A stretch of DNA of 64,000 nt, from contig NC_090322.1 in the NCBI RefSeq assembly GCF_040869045.1, forward strand, positions 177,706,672 through 177,770,671, read 5' to 3'. The notes under the pieces are model-generated. The model did not search any database. It saw nothing but the letters and a program-made list of their open reading frames with translations, and was not told where the DNA came from. This stretch comes from Eurosta solidaginis (taxonomy: Eukaryota; Arthropoda; Insecta; Diptera; Tephritidae). Both the position numbers and the translations under genes were made by a program. Positions 22,568-33,290 of this stretch are shown piece after piece. Each line of letters starts with the position of its first letter. Position 1 is the first letter of the stretch.

Positions 22568-22839
22568 GCCCCATTTCTGACTCATTTTAACAGCTAGCAA
22601 CATCAAATATTACCACAAGCTTACGGATTGGTTGTCTGAAAAAATCGTCAAGATCGGACATATTTTTGTCGAAATCGATTTTTAGTCCCAAGTGAATTCA
22701 TGCGCTAAAGACGGTGGTAAGTGCGGTTTTTTTTTTTAAATTTTTGTCCAATCTTGACGATTTTCTGAGAAAACAATCTATGCCCAATACGTAAGCTTGT
22801 GGTAAAATTTGATAGCTGTTAAAATGAAGTAGAAATGGG
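22568..22839. repeat. Inverted repeat with ~95-bp arms inside family B
   Basis: 22568-22663 and 22744-22839 are imperfect reverse complements: CCATTTCTGAC..TTTTAACAGCTAG pairs with CTGTTAAAATGAAGTAGAAATGG, and ACCACAAGCTTACG pairs with CGTAAGCTTGTGGT. An ~80-bp loop separates the arms. This adds a second, inverted family B block to this copy. Confidence 0.75.
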
Positions 22840-23270
22840 TGTGAGCGTGTGAGCAATACATGACAGTGTATTTATGTACAGACATATGTGCAACTAAATA
22901 AATTATGCATTGAAGTGGCTGTGTAAAATAGATATAAGTATTTAGGTTCTGACCTAAACATGTAGACTACCGCTTACATGAAGATTGATAACTAGAATAT
23001 ATAAAACCCATGAAACATAATAGTCGCTGTGTTTTTTTTACATCTATCTACGTTTGCGCTTAAACTTTATATGGACTGCTAAGCGTTAAATTTTTTCTAC
23101 TCCTCTGAACTTGCTACGCATAAAATTAGTACTCCTAAATTTCAATACACATTATACTCAGATGCAACTGAAATATGTATCTATGTTTCACCTCTACACT
23201 AATTCTATGTATTACCTCTACAAATAGTGCGTATCCACTATTCTCGCAACCAATTCAGCTATAGGTTGTA
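22840..23270. other. No gene recognised
   Basis: AT-rich sequence without a recognised repeat or frame. Confidence 0.45.
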
Positions 23271-23598
23271 GGGCGTTTTCACACTAGCCGAGACGTCACC
23301 GACACGACAACGATAACGACAACAGTGGGAACACAAATTCATATAATTATATGGGCACGCTTTCACACTTGCCGATACGACACCTTTATGCCGTTGTCGC
23401 CAACGACATGTCGGCGGGAAGCAAGCATTCCATTCCTGTCGTCGTCGAAAGCTGTTTTTATTTGGTACATTGTTTATTATTTTATGATCAGTGTTGTTAA
23501 ATTGTGTCGTGTCGTTTATAATGTATACTTTGAAAAAGTCGTGTCGGTGTCGGTGTCGGGCCGGTGTCGTGTCGGTGTCGGTCAATGTGAAAACGCCC
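23271..23598. mobile_element. 328-bp MITE-like element
   Basis: The ends are GGGCGTTTTCACACT (left) and AATGTGAAAACGCCC (right). The inverted termini continue inward as variants of CGACACGACACCGACA. A third copy of the terminal sequence (GGGCACGCTTTCACACTTGC) lies inside at about 23353, so one copy may be nested in another or dimeric. There is no transposase. Flanks GTA and ATA fit at best an imperfect 3-bp duplication, so the superfamily is open. Confidence 0.65.
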
Positions 23599-23762
23599 AT
23601 ACATTATGGCCACCAGAGGGTTGTGTCTGCGATTTTCGGTACAACATGTTCTGTAGCCAGTTGCCGCTAGATGGGTCTCCTAAACAATATCTAAGTGAGG
23701 ATTCGCGTTTTTTTACGCGCAAACATAAACGATACGCGGGTAAATCAAAAGCACGGCTAGTG

Positions 23763-24460
23763 TTAAGTAAAAAAAAAAGTAATACAATTTACCAACGGGG
23801 CGTTGCCGTCGCGGAGACCAGAACATCTAGGAAAGTGGCACCGTCCAAGGCAGGAGCTGCATTGGGCGGATGTCGCAAACATATATATTCTGTGCTGGCA
23901 AACGGTGCAAAAGGAGGTAGGGACTAAGAGTCTGTTTCCCTGACCTACACGATTGCTGCGGGAAAAGAGGGGGAGAGAAGACGGGGGCAGGAGCTGCTGC
24001 TCGGCATTGCTTCCGACTCTACTACGGAGATTGTAGGTGTGAATGGGAGCAGCCGTCTGAGTTGATGGCGCCATAGGGCGCGAGCAGCATCGGGTACTTG
24101 AAGTGGCTTGCTGAGCAGCGGGGCTACTGGAAGGTAGTGGGGGCGCACTAAGGCGTAGACTACGAGACGCGCTTGGGCGTGAACAGCAAGGAGCCACAAA
24201 AGATTTATAGAAGTTACGTGGGCGTCTCGTTTTGGGATCTAGGCCAGAACAACCTGTTCGATGCAACCATCCCTTACACGAGACACATTGACAAGAGTGT
24301 GACCATCCTAAAAAGATTCTTTTCCGGCAGACGCAGAAAAAAACCATTTCTCAGTACCGGGGTCAGGAGAAGGACCCGGATTGGATTCGATACATTCCCG
24401 GAGCAAGAGAATATGGAGCAGTCCCGCTGCAAGGAGCTGCTGGGAGGATGACAATTTGTG
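23763..24460 (-). pseudogene. Jockey-like LINE: inverted 5' segment with two PHD-like fingers
   Basis: The minus-strand frame 24347-23763 has CVCRKRI then HSCQCVSCKGWLHRTGCSGL and FVAPCC, a proline/serine-rich linker with YNLRSR, and a second finger CTVCQHRIYMF then CSSCLGRCHFPRCSGL. Such paired PHD-like fingers sit upstream of the endonuclease in ORF2-type proteins of fruit-fly jockey-like LINEs. Here they lie head-to-head with the endonuclease, which is on the plus strand from about 24460. Upstream sequence of the same minus reading extends to about 24460. Confidence 0.7.
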
Positions 24461-25330
24461 GGAGGGACGCAACAAATTAAATGGGGTTCATTGCGCCATG
24501 TTGCCAGGCCGCATACCCAAATACACCGGGTACCCCAATGCTTACCCAAGGGTGTCCAGTCACTGGGCCACAAGAGCAGTTTTAGCCTTTCACAACCCAG
24601 GCGGAGTCACCCGTCACTTACTCCCAGACTGACGACGTCTCCTCCGTTGCACTTCAGAATTATGCAGTTAAACTGTAAAGGATTAACTGCGAAGACCACA
24701 GAGATAGTCGATTTCATGAAGCGGCACAACATCCGCATTGCTGCGATTCAAGAGACTAAACTCACAACAAGATCTGCTCTGCAGACCTGTTCTGGGTATA
24801 ATGTCCACAGAAAAGATCGCGAGAGCGGAAATGGAGGCGGCCTTGCGTTTATCATACACCATTCTGTGAAATATCATATATTTGATCCCGACATCGGCCG
24901 AAGGGACAGTGTCTTAGAACTTCAAGGCTTCTCTGTCCGGTCAGGCGATGCAAACATAGAAATCATCAACATTTACATCCCCTCTGCCACCTGTTGCCCC
25001 AGTGGATACCGCCCTAATATCAGCGCCTTACTCACTGGCAATAATCGCATTATCTTGGGCGATTTCAATGCCCACCACGATCTATGGCATTCAACCCTGC
25101 GGGCGAACAGTAGGGGTGAGATTTTGGCGGATCAAATAGAAGAAACGACGTCCTGCACAATATACGGAGACGCCCCACACGTATGGTAGGAAGCTGTCAC
25201 AGTTCACCGGATATATCAATCGTGAGCGTAAGACTCGTAAACTGCGTTAACTAGCAGCCGATGGTAACATTGGCATGTGACCACCTGCCTATACTTATTT
25301 CGCTCGAGCGTACCGCCGACTTCATCGTCA
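24458..25330 (+). pseudogene. LINE endonuclease domain (APE type)
   Basis: The frame 24458-25189 contains RIMQLNCKGL (the N motif), IAAIQETKL (catalytic E), GGGLAFIIH, IEIINIYIPS and IILGDFNAHHDLWHS (D and N). It breaks just before the last motifs, which follow in other frames: SPDISIVSVRLVNC near 25206 and ACDHLPILISL near 25271 (the terminal D-H pair). The domain nicks target DNA for target-primed reverse transcription. All catalytic boxes survive, but frame breaks make it inactive. Confidence 0.82.
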
Positions 25331-26670
25331 CAGAAAAACGCACTTGTATAAACTTCAAAAAAGGAAAGTGGAACGAATACAAATCCTTTACAGACAACCG
25401 CTTTGCTGCCCTCCCTATCCTGACTGATGCTCGCCAAGGGGATCGTGCTTTCCGCAAGGTCATTGAACCCGCCTCGGCTCTCTTAATTCCCGCCGGTAGA
25501 ATTCCCGAAATTCGGCCTCATTTTCCGGCGGAGGCCGCACACTTAGCGAGAGAGCGTGACCTTATAAGACAGCTCGATCCCGGCGACTCCCAAATAAGGG
25601 ATATAAACGAACGCATCAGAATGCTTGTGGATGAACACAAGCGGGCGAAATGGGAGGAGCACCTTAGCGTTTGTAACCTCTCTGCCGGTGTAGGTAAACT
25701 TTGGTCCACCGTAAAGACCCTATCGAATCCGTCTAAGCACAATGACAAAATTTCCACCGCCTTTGGAGATAAAGTGCTGTCGGATGCGAAAAAAATGCGC
25801 GAGCGCTTTCTGCCGACAATATATAATGCATTCTACGGTCGACAAAGATAGACGGAGGGCCAACAGACATGCACATAAACATAAATTCAGCGCGTCTGCA
25901 ATTACCATCACCGCCAAAGAGGTTGAGGATGCCATCGTTCATGCTAAACCATCCAAAGCAGGGGGCCAAGACGGCATAGCCATCCCGATGCTCAAATGCC
26001 TAGGGAAAGAAGGGTTCAAATATTTAGCCATGTTCAACCTGTCTCTTTCCACATTTGTCATTGCCGAACAATGGAAAATGGCCAAGGTGGTCCCGCTACT
26101 AAAGCCTGGGAAACCAGCTAACATAGGAGAGTCATATCGCCCGCTATCTCTCCTATCTCTAGTAGCCAAGACGCTTGAAGCCATTTTGCTCCCCTACTTC
26201 AAAGCAAATTTGCTGCTAGCCTGTCATGAGCATGGCTTCTGAAAACTCCAAAGCACCACCACCGCGCTAACTGCCATCAGCACCCAGATAAATTGCGGTT
26301 TAAATCAAAACCCGCACTATAGAACAATACTCGTTGCACTAGACCTATCAAAAGCTTTTGATACCGTCAACCATGGCATGTTACTGCAAGGCCTGGAAGG
26401 CTCTATCCTTCCCCCATGTCTTAAACGGTAGACAGCAAATCATATGGGTGGCGGCAGGCATCGGTGCAATTTAGAATCGAATCATCTAAACAAGGGGTGC
26501 CACAGGGTGGTCCCACAGGCCTAGGCCCACAGATCGATGAGCTTTGCAACAGAATAAACGACTCGCTCCCTGATCTTTCCAGTTTTTTCCCTCGCGAAAC
26601 CTGGCATTATCACCGACTAAATCCTCCGCGACCTTATTTACAACATGAACGTCCCAAATGTCGACCATTT
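25261..26670 (+). pseudogene. LINE reverse transcriptase, catalytic box deleted
   Basis: 25261-25851 encodes the segment linking endonuclease and RT. 25742-26242 has AKPSKAGGQDGIAIPMLKCL, WKMAKVVPLLKPGKP and SYRPLSLLSLVAKTLE (fingers). A TGA at about 26240 breaks the frame, which then continues with ILVALDLSKAFDTVNHGM (motif A, about 26328-26380). Motif B (SKQGVPQGG, about 26489) runs straight into GLGPQIDELCNRIND, whereas this family places the YADD catalytic box between them. So the RT core carries an internal deletion. Confidence 0.8.
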
Positions 26671-27500
26671 TGAACATCCACACCAAGGCACTACGCCACC
26701 GACTGTCCTACACCCCAAAATCTTGAGTGAGACGTTTGATCAGGATCTACATTTTGGTGAGCATGTACCGAAAATCCAGAGCGGTAATAAAATCCGCGAA
26801 TCTCTTGCTGACAGTACTTGGGGAAAAGATAAAGAAACGCTCATTACCACATACAAAGCAATTGGCCAGCCGATTGCATGCTACGCGTCCCCGATATGGT
26901 CTCCAAGCCTAAAGACCACTCACTGGAAGAAACTGCAGCCCTGCCAAAATGTTGCCCTCAGAACCGCCACGGGTTGTCTTCTTATGTCCCCAGTACACCA
27001 TCTACATAATGAGACGAGAATACTCCCCATTAGGGAGAGAAATGAGATGCTAACCAAACAGTTCCTGTTGAATACCCAGAAATCTGGGCACCCCAACAGA
27101 CATCTGATTGATGAGCCGACACTGCCTAGGCGCTTAAGGAGTCATCTCCGTAAGCATTTTGAGGAAATACGGCACCTGAGAACTCAGCCGTATGAAGCCA
27201 AAAAACACAGGCAGGTTCTTGGTGAACTCCACAAACAGGCGTCGGACCTTTATGCCAGGAATTGCCCCAGAATCATCCCCGACATACAAAATGTATGCCC
27301 GCTTGAAATGTGTCCCCACATGACACCAACCATCTCTCTAATTGTAATGTGGAACCAACGCCTCTAACACCCTATCATTATGGTCCACGCCTGTTGAAAC
27401 TGCAAGTTTCCTTGGACTCCCGTTAGAGGAAATTAACGAAAATTTGTGATTGGTCACACCTATTGGATGGGGCGAAGCACTGATACAACAACAACAACAA
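26645..27500 (+). pseudogene. LINE ORF2 C-terminal region and 3' tail
   Basis: The frame 26645-27367 reads ILSETFDQDLHFGEHV, STWGKDKETLITTYKAIGQP, ACYASPIWSPSLKTTHWKKL, NRHLIDEP and HFEEIRHLRTQPYEAKKHRQ. This is the thumb and connection region of jockey-like ORF2. Near 27290-27330 the C-terminal zinc knuckle is frame-shifted. A short 3' UTR (GGATGGGGCGAAGCACTGAT) ends in a CAA run (27484-27499), the probable 3' terminus. Confidence 0.8.
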
Positions 27501-27589
27501 ATTTTACACAACGGTATTCTAACTTTGTTTGGTTAACGGTTGTACGTAATGTCATAAAGAATCAACTTATTTAGTTGGTAAATGTCAAC

Positions 27590-28333
27590 TTGAGAAAAAA
27601 TTGATATATCTTTAATAAATTTGGCATACTGACTTATCAAGACTGCTACTGAAAATTAACGATATCGAACTATATCCTAATTTTTCGATAACGAAAATTT
27701 TGAGAAATGGAAAAAGTGCGATCATTTGTTACCAAAGACTAATAAATTTATCAAGCTTAATAATTGCATTGACTTAAAGACAAAAAAAAGAAGATTGATA
27801 AAATATTATAAATAGGGAGTGGCACCGCCCACTTTTAAAGGAAGCAAATTTAAAAGTTTTGCAATCCGTACATCATTTGAAGACATTTTGCCACAACGTT
27901 ATCGAAAAATTATCGAATTGTTGTGGAAAACCTACCAATTCAGTATCAAAAAAATATCGATTTGATATCTAAAAGTTTTCGATTTCTTAAGGGAGTATTG
28001 CCAATTTAATATCGACATGTTCTCGAACATTCATCGATTTGCTGTCGTTATTTTAGCAACAAGCTATCGGTTTTTTTTCGATTTTTAATCGAAAATTTGT
28101 AGAAAAGCTATCAATTTGATGTCAAACAATTATTGATTTGATATCGAAAAGCTTCCGTTTTCTTATCGGCATGTTGTCGAACACTCATCGATTTATTATC
28201 GGTATGTTTACAAAAAACTATCGGGTTTTAATGGAAAATGTATCGATTATTTATTGGTAGATATCAAATTTTTTTCACAACGTTATCGACAAGATATCGA
28301 TTTGTTGTCGAAAAGCTATCAATTTGATATCAA
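27590..28333 (+). repeat. TATCGAT-rich degenerate satellite, left block
   Basis: Short units of the type TTATCGATTTGxTATCGAAAAG recur many times with changes. The array is interrupted by two family A copies (28334-32947) and resumes at 32948-33290. A related block is at 49500-49915. Confidence 0.75.
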
Positions 28334-30534
28334 AACAAGTAAGGAAGGCTAAGTTCGGGTGTAACCGAACATTACATACTCAGTTGAGAGCTGTGGAGAC
28401 AAAGTAAGGGAAAATCACCATGTTGTAAAAAGAACCTAGGGTAACCCTGGAATGTGTTTGTATGACATGTGTATCAAATGGAAGGTATTAAAGAGTACCA
28501 GTAGAGGGAGTGGGCCATTTAGGGATATCGCCATAAAGGTGGGCCAGGCCTGACTCTAGAATTTGTTTGTACGATATGGGTATCAAATGAAATGTGTTAA
28601 TGATAATTTTAAAAGGGAGTGGGCCTAAGTTCTATAGGTGGAAGCCTTTTCGAGATATCGCCATAAAGGTGTACCAGGGGTGACTCTAGAATTTATTTTG
28701 TATGACATGGGTATCAAATGAAAGGTATTAATGAGTATTTTAAAAGGGCGTGGGCCTAAGTTCTATAGATGGACGCCTTTTCGAGATATCGCCATAAAGA
28801 TGGACCAGGGGTGACTCTAGAATTTGTTTGTACGATATGAGTATCAAGTGAAAGGTGTTAATTAGTATTTTAAGAGGGCGTGGGCCTTAGTTCTATATGT
28901 GGACGCATTTTCGAGATATCGCCATAAAGGTGGACCAGGGGTGACTCTAGAATTTGTTCGTACTATATGGGTATCAAGTGAAAGGTGTTAATGAGTATTT
29001 TAAAAGGGAGTGGGCCTTAGTTCTATAGGTGGACGCCTTTTCGGAATATCGTTATAAAAGTGGACCAGGGTTGACTCTAGAATGCGTTTGTACAATATGG
29101 GTATCAAATGAAAGGTGTTAATGAGTATTTTAAAAGGGCGTGGGCCTTAGTTTTATATGTGGACGCCTTTTCAAGATATCGCCATAAAGGTGGACCAGGG
29201 TGATGCAGAACATCATCTTTCGGGTACCCTAATTTATTTATATATGTAATACCACGGACAGTATTCCTTCCAAGATTCCAAGGGCTTTTGATTTCGCCCT
29301 GCAAAACTTTTTCGTTTTCTTCTACTTAATATGGTCGGTGTCACACCCATTTTACCAAGTTTTTTTCTAAAGTTATATTTTGCGTCAATAGACCAATCCA
29401 ATTACCATGTTTCATCCCTTTTTTCGTATTTGGTATATAATTATGGCATTTTTTTCATTTTTCGTAATTTTCGATATCGAAAAATTGGGCGTGGTCATAG
29501 TCGGATTTCGGCCATTTTTCACACCAATATAAAGTGAGTTCAGGTAAGTACGTCAACTGAGTTTAGTAAAGATATATCGATTTTTGCTCAAGTTATCGTG
29601 TTAACGGCCGAGCGGAAGGACAGACGGTCGACTGTGTATAAAAACTGGGCGTGGCTTCAACCGATTTCGCCCCTTTTCACAGAAAACAGTTATCGTCCCA
29701 GAATCTAAGCCTCTACCAAATTTCACAAGGATTGGTATATTTTTGTTCGAGTTATGACATTAAAAGTATCCTAGACAAATTACATGAAAAAGGGCGGAGC
29801 CACGCCCATTTCGAAATTTTCTTTTATTTTTGTATTTTGTTGCAACATATCATTTTTGGAGTTGAATGTTGATATAATTTATTTATATACTGTAAAGATA
29901 TTAACTTTTCTTTTAAAATTTGAATTAAAAAAATTTTTTTTTTAAAAAGTGGGCGTGGTCGTTCTCCGATTTTGCTAATTTTTATTAAGCAGACATATAG
30001 TAATAAGGGTAACGTTTCTGCCAAATTTCATCATGATACCTTCAACGACTGCCAAATTACAGCTTGCAAAACTTCTAAATTACCTTCTTTTAAAAGTGGG
30101 CGGTGCCACGCCTGTTGTCCAAAATTTTACTAGTTTTCTATTCTGCGTCATAAGTTCAACTCACCTACCAAGTTTGATCGCTTAATCCGTATTTGGTAAT
30201 GAATTATCGCACTTTTTCAATTTTTCGAAATTTTGATATCGAAAAAGTGGGCGTGGTTATTATCCGATATCGTTCATTTTAAATAGCGATCTGAGATGAG
30301 TGCCCAGGAACCTACATACCAAATTTCAGCAAGATACCTGAAAATTTACTCAAGTTATCGTGTTAACGGACAGACGGACGGAGGGACGGACATGGCCCAA
30401 TCGAATTTTTTTTCGATACTGATGATTTTGTTATATGGAAGTCTATATCTATCTCGATTCCTTTATACCTGTACAACCAACCGTTATCCAATCAAAGTTA
30501 ATATACTCTGTGAGCTCGGCTCAACTGAGTATAA
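28334..30534 (+). repeat. Family A repeat, tandem copy 1
   Basis: It starts AACAAGTAAGGAAGGCTAAG followed by the fold-back GTTCGG/CCGAAC, and ends ACTCTGTGAGCTC..CAACTGAGTATAA. Its second base onward is repeated directly by copy 2 (30535). The left half is a 130-bp minisatellite. The right half has repeated GTGGGCGTGGT and CACGCCCA phrases, then a GGAC run and CATGGCCCAATC. ACTCAGTTGAG near the start is inverted at the end (CTCAACTGAGT). No transposase or RT is visible. Confidence 0.85.
28421..29206 (+). repeat. 130-bp minisatellite inside family A copy 1
   Basis: TGACTCTAGAAT recurs at 28551, 28681, 28812, 28942 and 29072, a spacing of 130-131 bp. Each unit also has ATGGGTATCAAATGAAAGG, GGGAGTGGGCC and TTCGAGATATCGCCATAAA. 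There are about six units. Confidence 0.9.
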
Positions 30535-30639
30535 AACAAGTAAGGAAGGTTAAGTTCGGGTGTAACCGAACATTACATACTCAGTTGAGAGCTATGGTGA
30601 CAACATAAGGGAAAATAACCATGTAGGAAAATGAACCGA

Positions 30640-31600
30640 GGGAAACCCTGGAATGTGTTTGTATGACATGTGTATCAAACGAAAGGCATTAAAGAGTATT
30701 TTATGAGGGAGTGGGCCATAGTTCTATAGGTGGACGCCATTTAGGGATATAGCCATAAAGGTGGATCAGGGTTGACTCTAGAATGCGTTTGTACGATATG
30801 GGTATCAAATGAAAGGTGTTAATGAGTATTTTAAAAGGGAGTAATCCTTAATTCCATAGGTGGACGCCGTTTCGAGATATCGCCATAAACGTGGACCAGG
30901 GGTGACCCTAGAATTCGTTTGTGCAATATGGGTATCAAACGAAAGGAATTAATGAGTATTTTAAGAGGGAGTGGGCCTTTCTGGACCAGGGGTGACTCTA
31001 GACTTTGTTTGTACGATATGGGTATCAAATGAAAGGTGTTAATGAGTATTTTAAAAGGGCGTGGACCTAAGTACTATAGATGGACGCCTTTTCGAGATAT
31101 CGCCGTAAAGATGGACCAGGGGTGACTCTAGAATGCGTTTGTACGATATGGGTATCAAATGAAAGATGTTAATGAGTATTTTAAAAGGGAGTAATCCTTA
31201 ATTCCATAGGTGGACGCCGTTTCGAGATATCGCCATAAAGGTGGACCAGGGGTGACCCTAGAATTCCTTTGTGCAATATGGGTATCAAACGAAAGGAGCT
31301 AATGAGTATTTTAAGAGGGAGTGGGCCTTTCTGGACCAGGGGTGACTCTAGACTTTGTTTGTACGATATGGGTATCAAATGAAAGGTGTTAATGGGTATT
31401 TTTAAAAGGGAGTGGGCCTTCGTTCTATAGGTGTTCGCCTTTTCGAAATATCGCCATAAAGGTGGACCAGGGGTGACTCTAGAATGAGTTTGTACGATAC
31501 GGGTATCAAATTAAAGGTATTAATGAGAGTTTTAAAAGGGAGTGGTGGTAGTTGTATATGTGAAGGCGTTTTCCAGATATCGACCAAAATGTGGACCAGG
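30640..31600 (+). repeat. Higher-order minisatellite inside family A copy 2
   Basis: TGACYCTAGA occurs at about 30773, 30903, 30993, 31123, 31253, 31343 and 31474, giving spacings 130-90-130 then 130-90-131. The block 30773-31122 is therefore repeated as 31123-31473, a 350-bp higher-order unit containing one shortened (90-bp) monomer. The near-identical minus frames 31028-30831 and 31378-31181 reflect this. Confidence 0.88.
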
Positions 31601-32760
31601 GTGACCCAGAACATCATCTGTTGGATACCGCTAATTTATTTATATATGTAATACCTGCCAAGATTTTAAGGGTTTTTTATTTCGCCCTGCAGAACTTTTT
31701 CATTTTCTTCTACTTAATATGGTAGGTGTCACAACCATTTTATAAAGTTTTTTCTAAAGTTATATTTCGCGTCAATAAAACAATCCAATTACCTTACCAT
31801 ATTTCATCCCTTTTTTCGTATTTGGTATAGAATTATGGAATTTTTTTCATTTTTCGTAATTTTCGATATGGAAAAAGTGGGCGTGGTCATAGTCGGATTT
31901 CGTTCATTTTTCATACCAAGATAAAGTGAGTTCAGATAAGTACGTGAACTGAGTTTAGTAAAGATATATCGATTTTTGCTCAAGTTATCGTGTTAACGGC
32001 CATGCGGAAGGACAGACGGACGACTGTGTATAAAAACTGGGCGTGGCATCTACCGATTTCGCCCATTTTCACAGAAAACAGTTAACGCCATAAAATCTAT
32101 GCTACTACCAAATTTCAAAAGGATTGATTGATTTTTGTTCGACTTATGGCGTTAAAAGTATCCTAGACAAATTAAATTAAAAAGGGCGGAGCCACGCCCA
32201 TTTTTAAATTTTCTTTTATTTTTGTATTTTGTTGCACCATATCATTACTGGAGTTGAATCTTGACATAATTTACTTATATACTGTAAAGATATTAAATTT
32301 TTTGTTAAAATTTTACTTTTAAAAAAAATTTTTTTTAAAAGTGGGCGTGGTCCTTCTCCGATTTTACTAATTTTCATTAATCGTACATATAGTAATAAGA
32401 GTAACGTTCCTGCCAAATTTCATCATGATATCTTCAACGACTGCCAAATTACAGCTTGCAAAAGTTTTAAATTACCTTCTTTTAAAAGTGGGCGGTGCCA
32501 CGCCCATTGTCCAAAATTTTACTAATTTTCTATTCTGCGTCATAAGTCCAACTCATCTACCAAGTTTCGTCGCTTTATCGGTCTTTTGTAATGAATTATC
32601 GCACTTTTTCGGTTTTTCGAAATTTTCGATATCGAAAAAGTGGGCGTGGTTATAGTCCGATATCGTTCATTTTAAATAGCGATCTGAGATGAGTGCTCAG
32701 GAACCTACATACAAAATTTCATCAAGATACCTCAAAATTTACTCAAGTTATCGTGTTAAC

Positions 32761-32804
32761 GGGCGGACGGACGGACGGACGGACGGACGGACGGACGGAC
32801 GGAC
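32761..32804 (+). repeat. (GGAC)n microsatellite
   Basis: About ten GGAC/GGAC units precede CATGGCTCAATC at the usual place in family A. The equivalent run is shorter in other copies (about 9350 and 30367), so this one has expanded. Confidence 0.95.
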
Positions 32805-32947
32805 ATGGCTCAATCAAATTTTTTTTCGATCCTGATTATTTTGATATATGGAAGTCTATATCTATCTCGATTCCTTTATATATGTACAACCAACCGTTAT
32901 CCAATCAAACTTAATATACTCTGTGAGCTCTGCTCAACTGAGTATAA

Positions 32948-33290
32948 ATATTGATTTGATATGCAAAAATTTCCGATTTCTTATAGGCATGCCAACGAAC
33001 ACTCATCGATTTGTTATCGTTATGTTCACAAAAATCGATCGGTTTTTTATAGAACTATTAGCAAAAAATATATCGATTATTTATTGGACGATAACGACAT
33101 CATATCACAACGTTATCGAATTGTTGTGGAAAACCTATCAATTCAGTATGAAAACATTAACGATTTGATATCCAAAAGTTTACGATTTCTGAAAGAAGTG
33201 TTACCAATTTGTTATCGGCATATTCACGAACACTCGTCGATTCGTTATGAAACAGCTACCCATAAAATTGCAATATAAAATCGATCATAT
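32948..33290 (+). repeat. TATCGAT-rich degenerate satellite, right block
   Basis: Continuation of 27590-28333 beyond the family A pair, with CATCGATTTGTTATCG and similar units and a phrase (CAACGTTATCGAATTGTTGTGGAAAACCTA) also seen at 27895. Confidence 0.75.

Larger units (their letters stand above)
30535..32947 (+). repeat. Family A repeat, tandem copy 2
   Basis: It joins copy 1 directly (GTATAA then AACAAGTAAGG) and has the same order of parts. It ends at GAGTATAA (32947), where the TATCGAT satellite resumes. The halves downstream of the minisatellite (29330-30534 and 31700-32947) align along their full length, while the minisatellite differs in unit organisation. Confidence 0.85.

Noticed and set aside
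23325..23927. 200-residue plus-strand ORF
   Set aside because: It spans a MITE of CGACAC words and the antisense of LINE finger sequence; no coherent protein.
30831..31378. Two near-identical 65-residue minus ORFs
   Set aside because: They result from the 350-bp higher-order minisatellite, not from a gene family.
28421..31600. CRISPR-like regular repeats
   Set aside because: 130-bp units without short repeats and unique spacers; an ordinary minisatellite in a eukaryotic genome.
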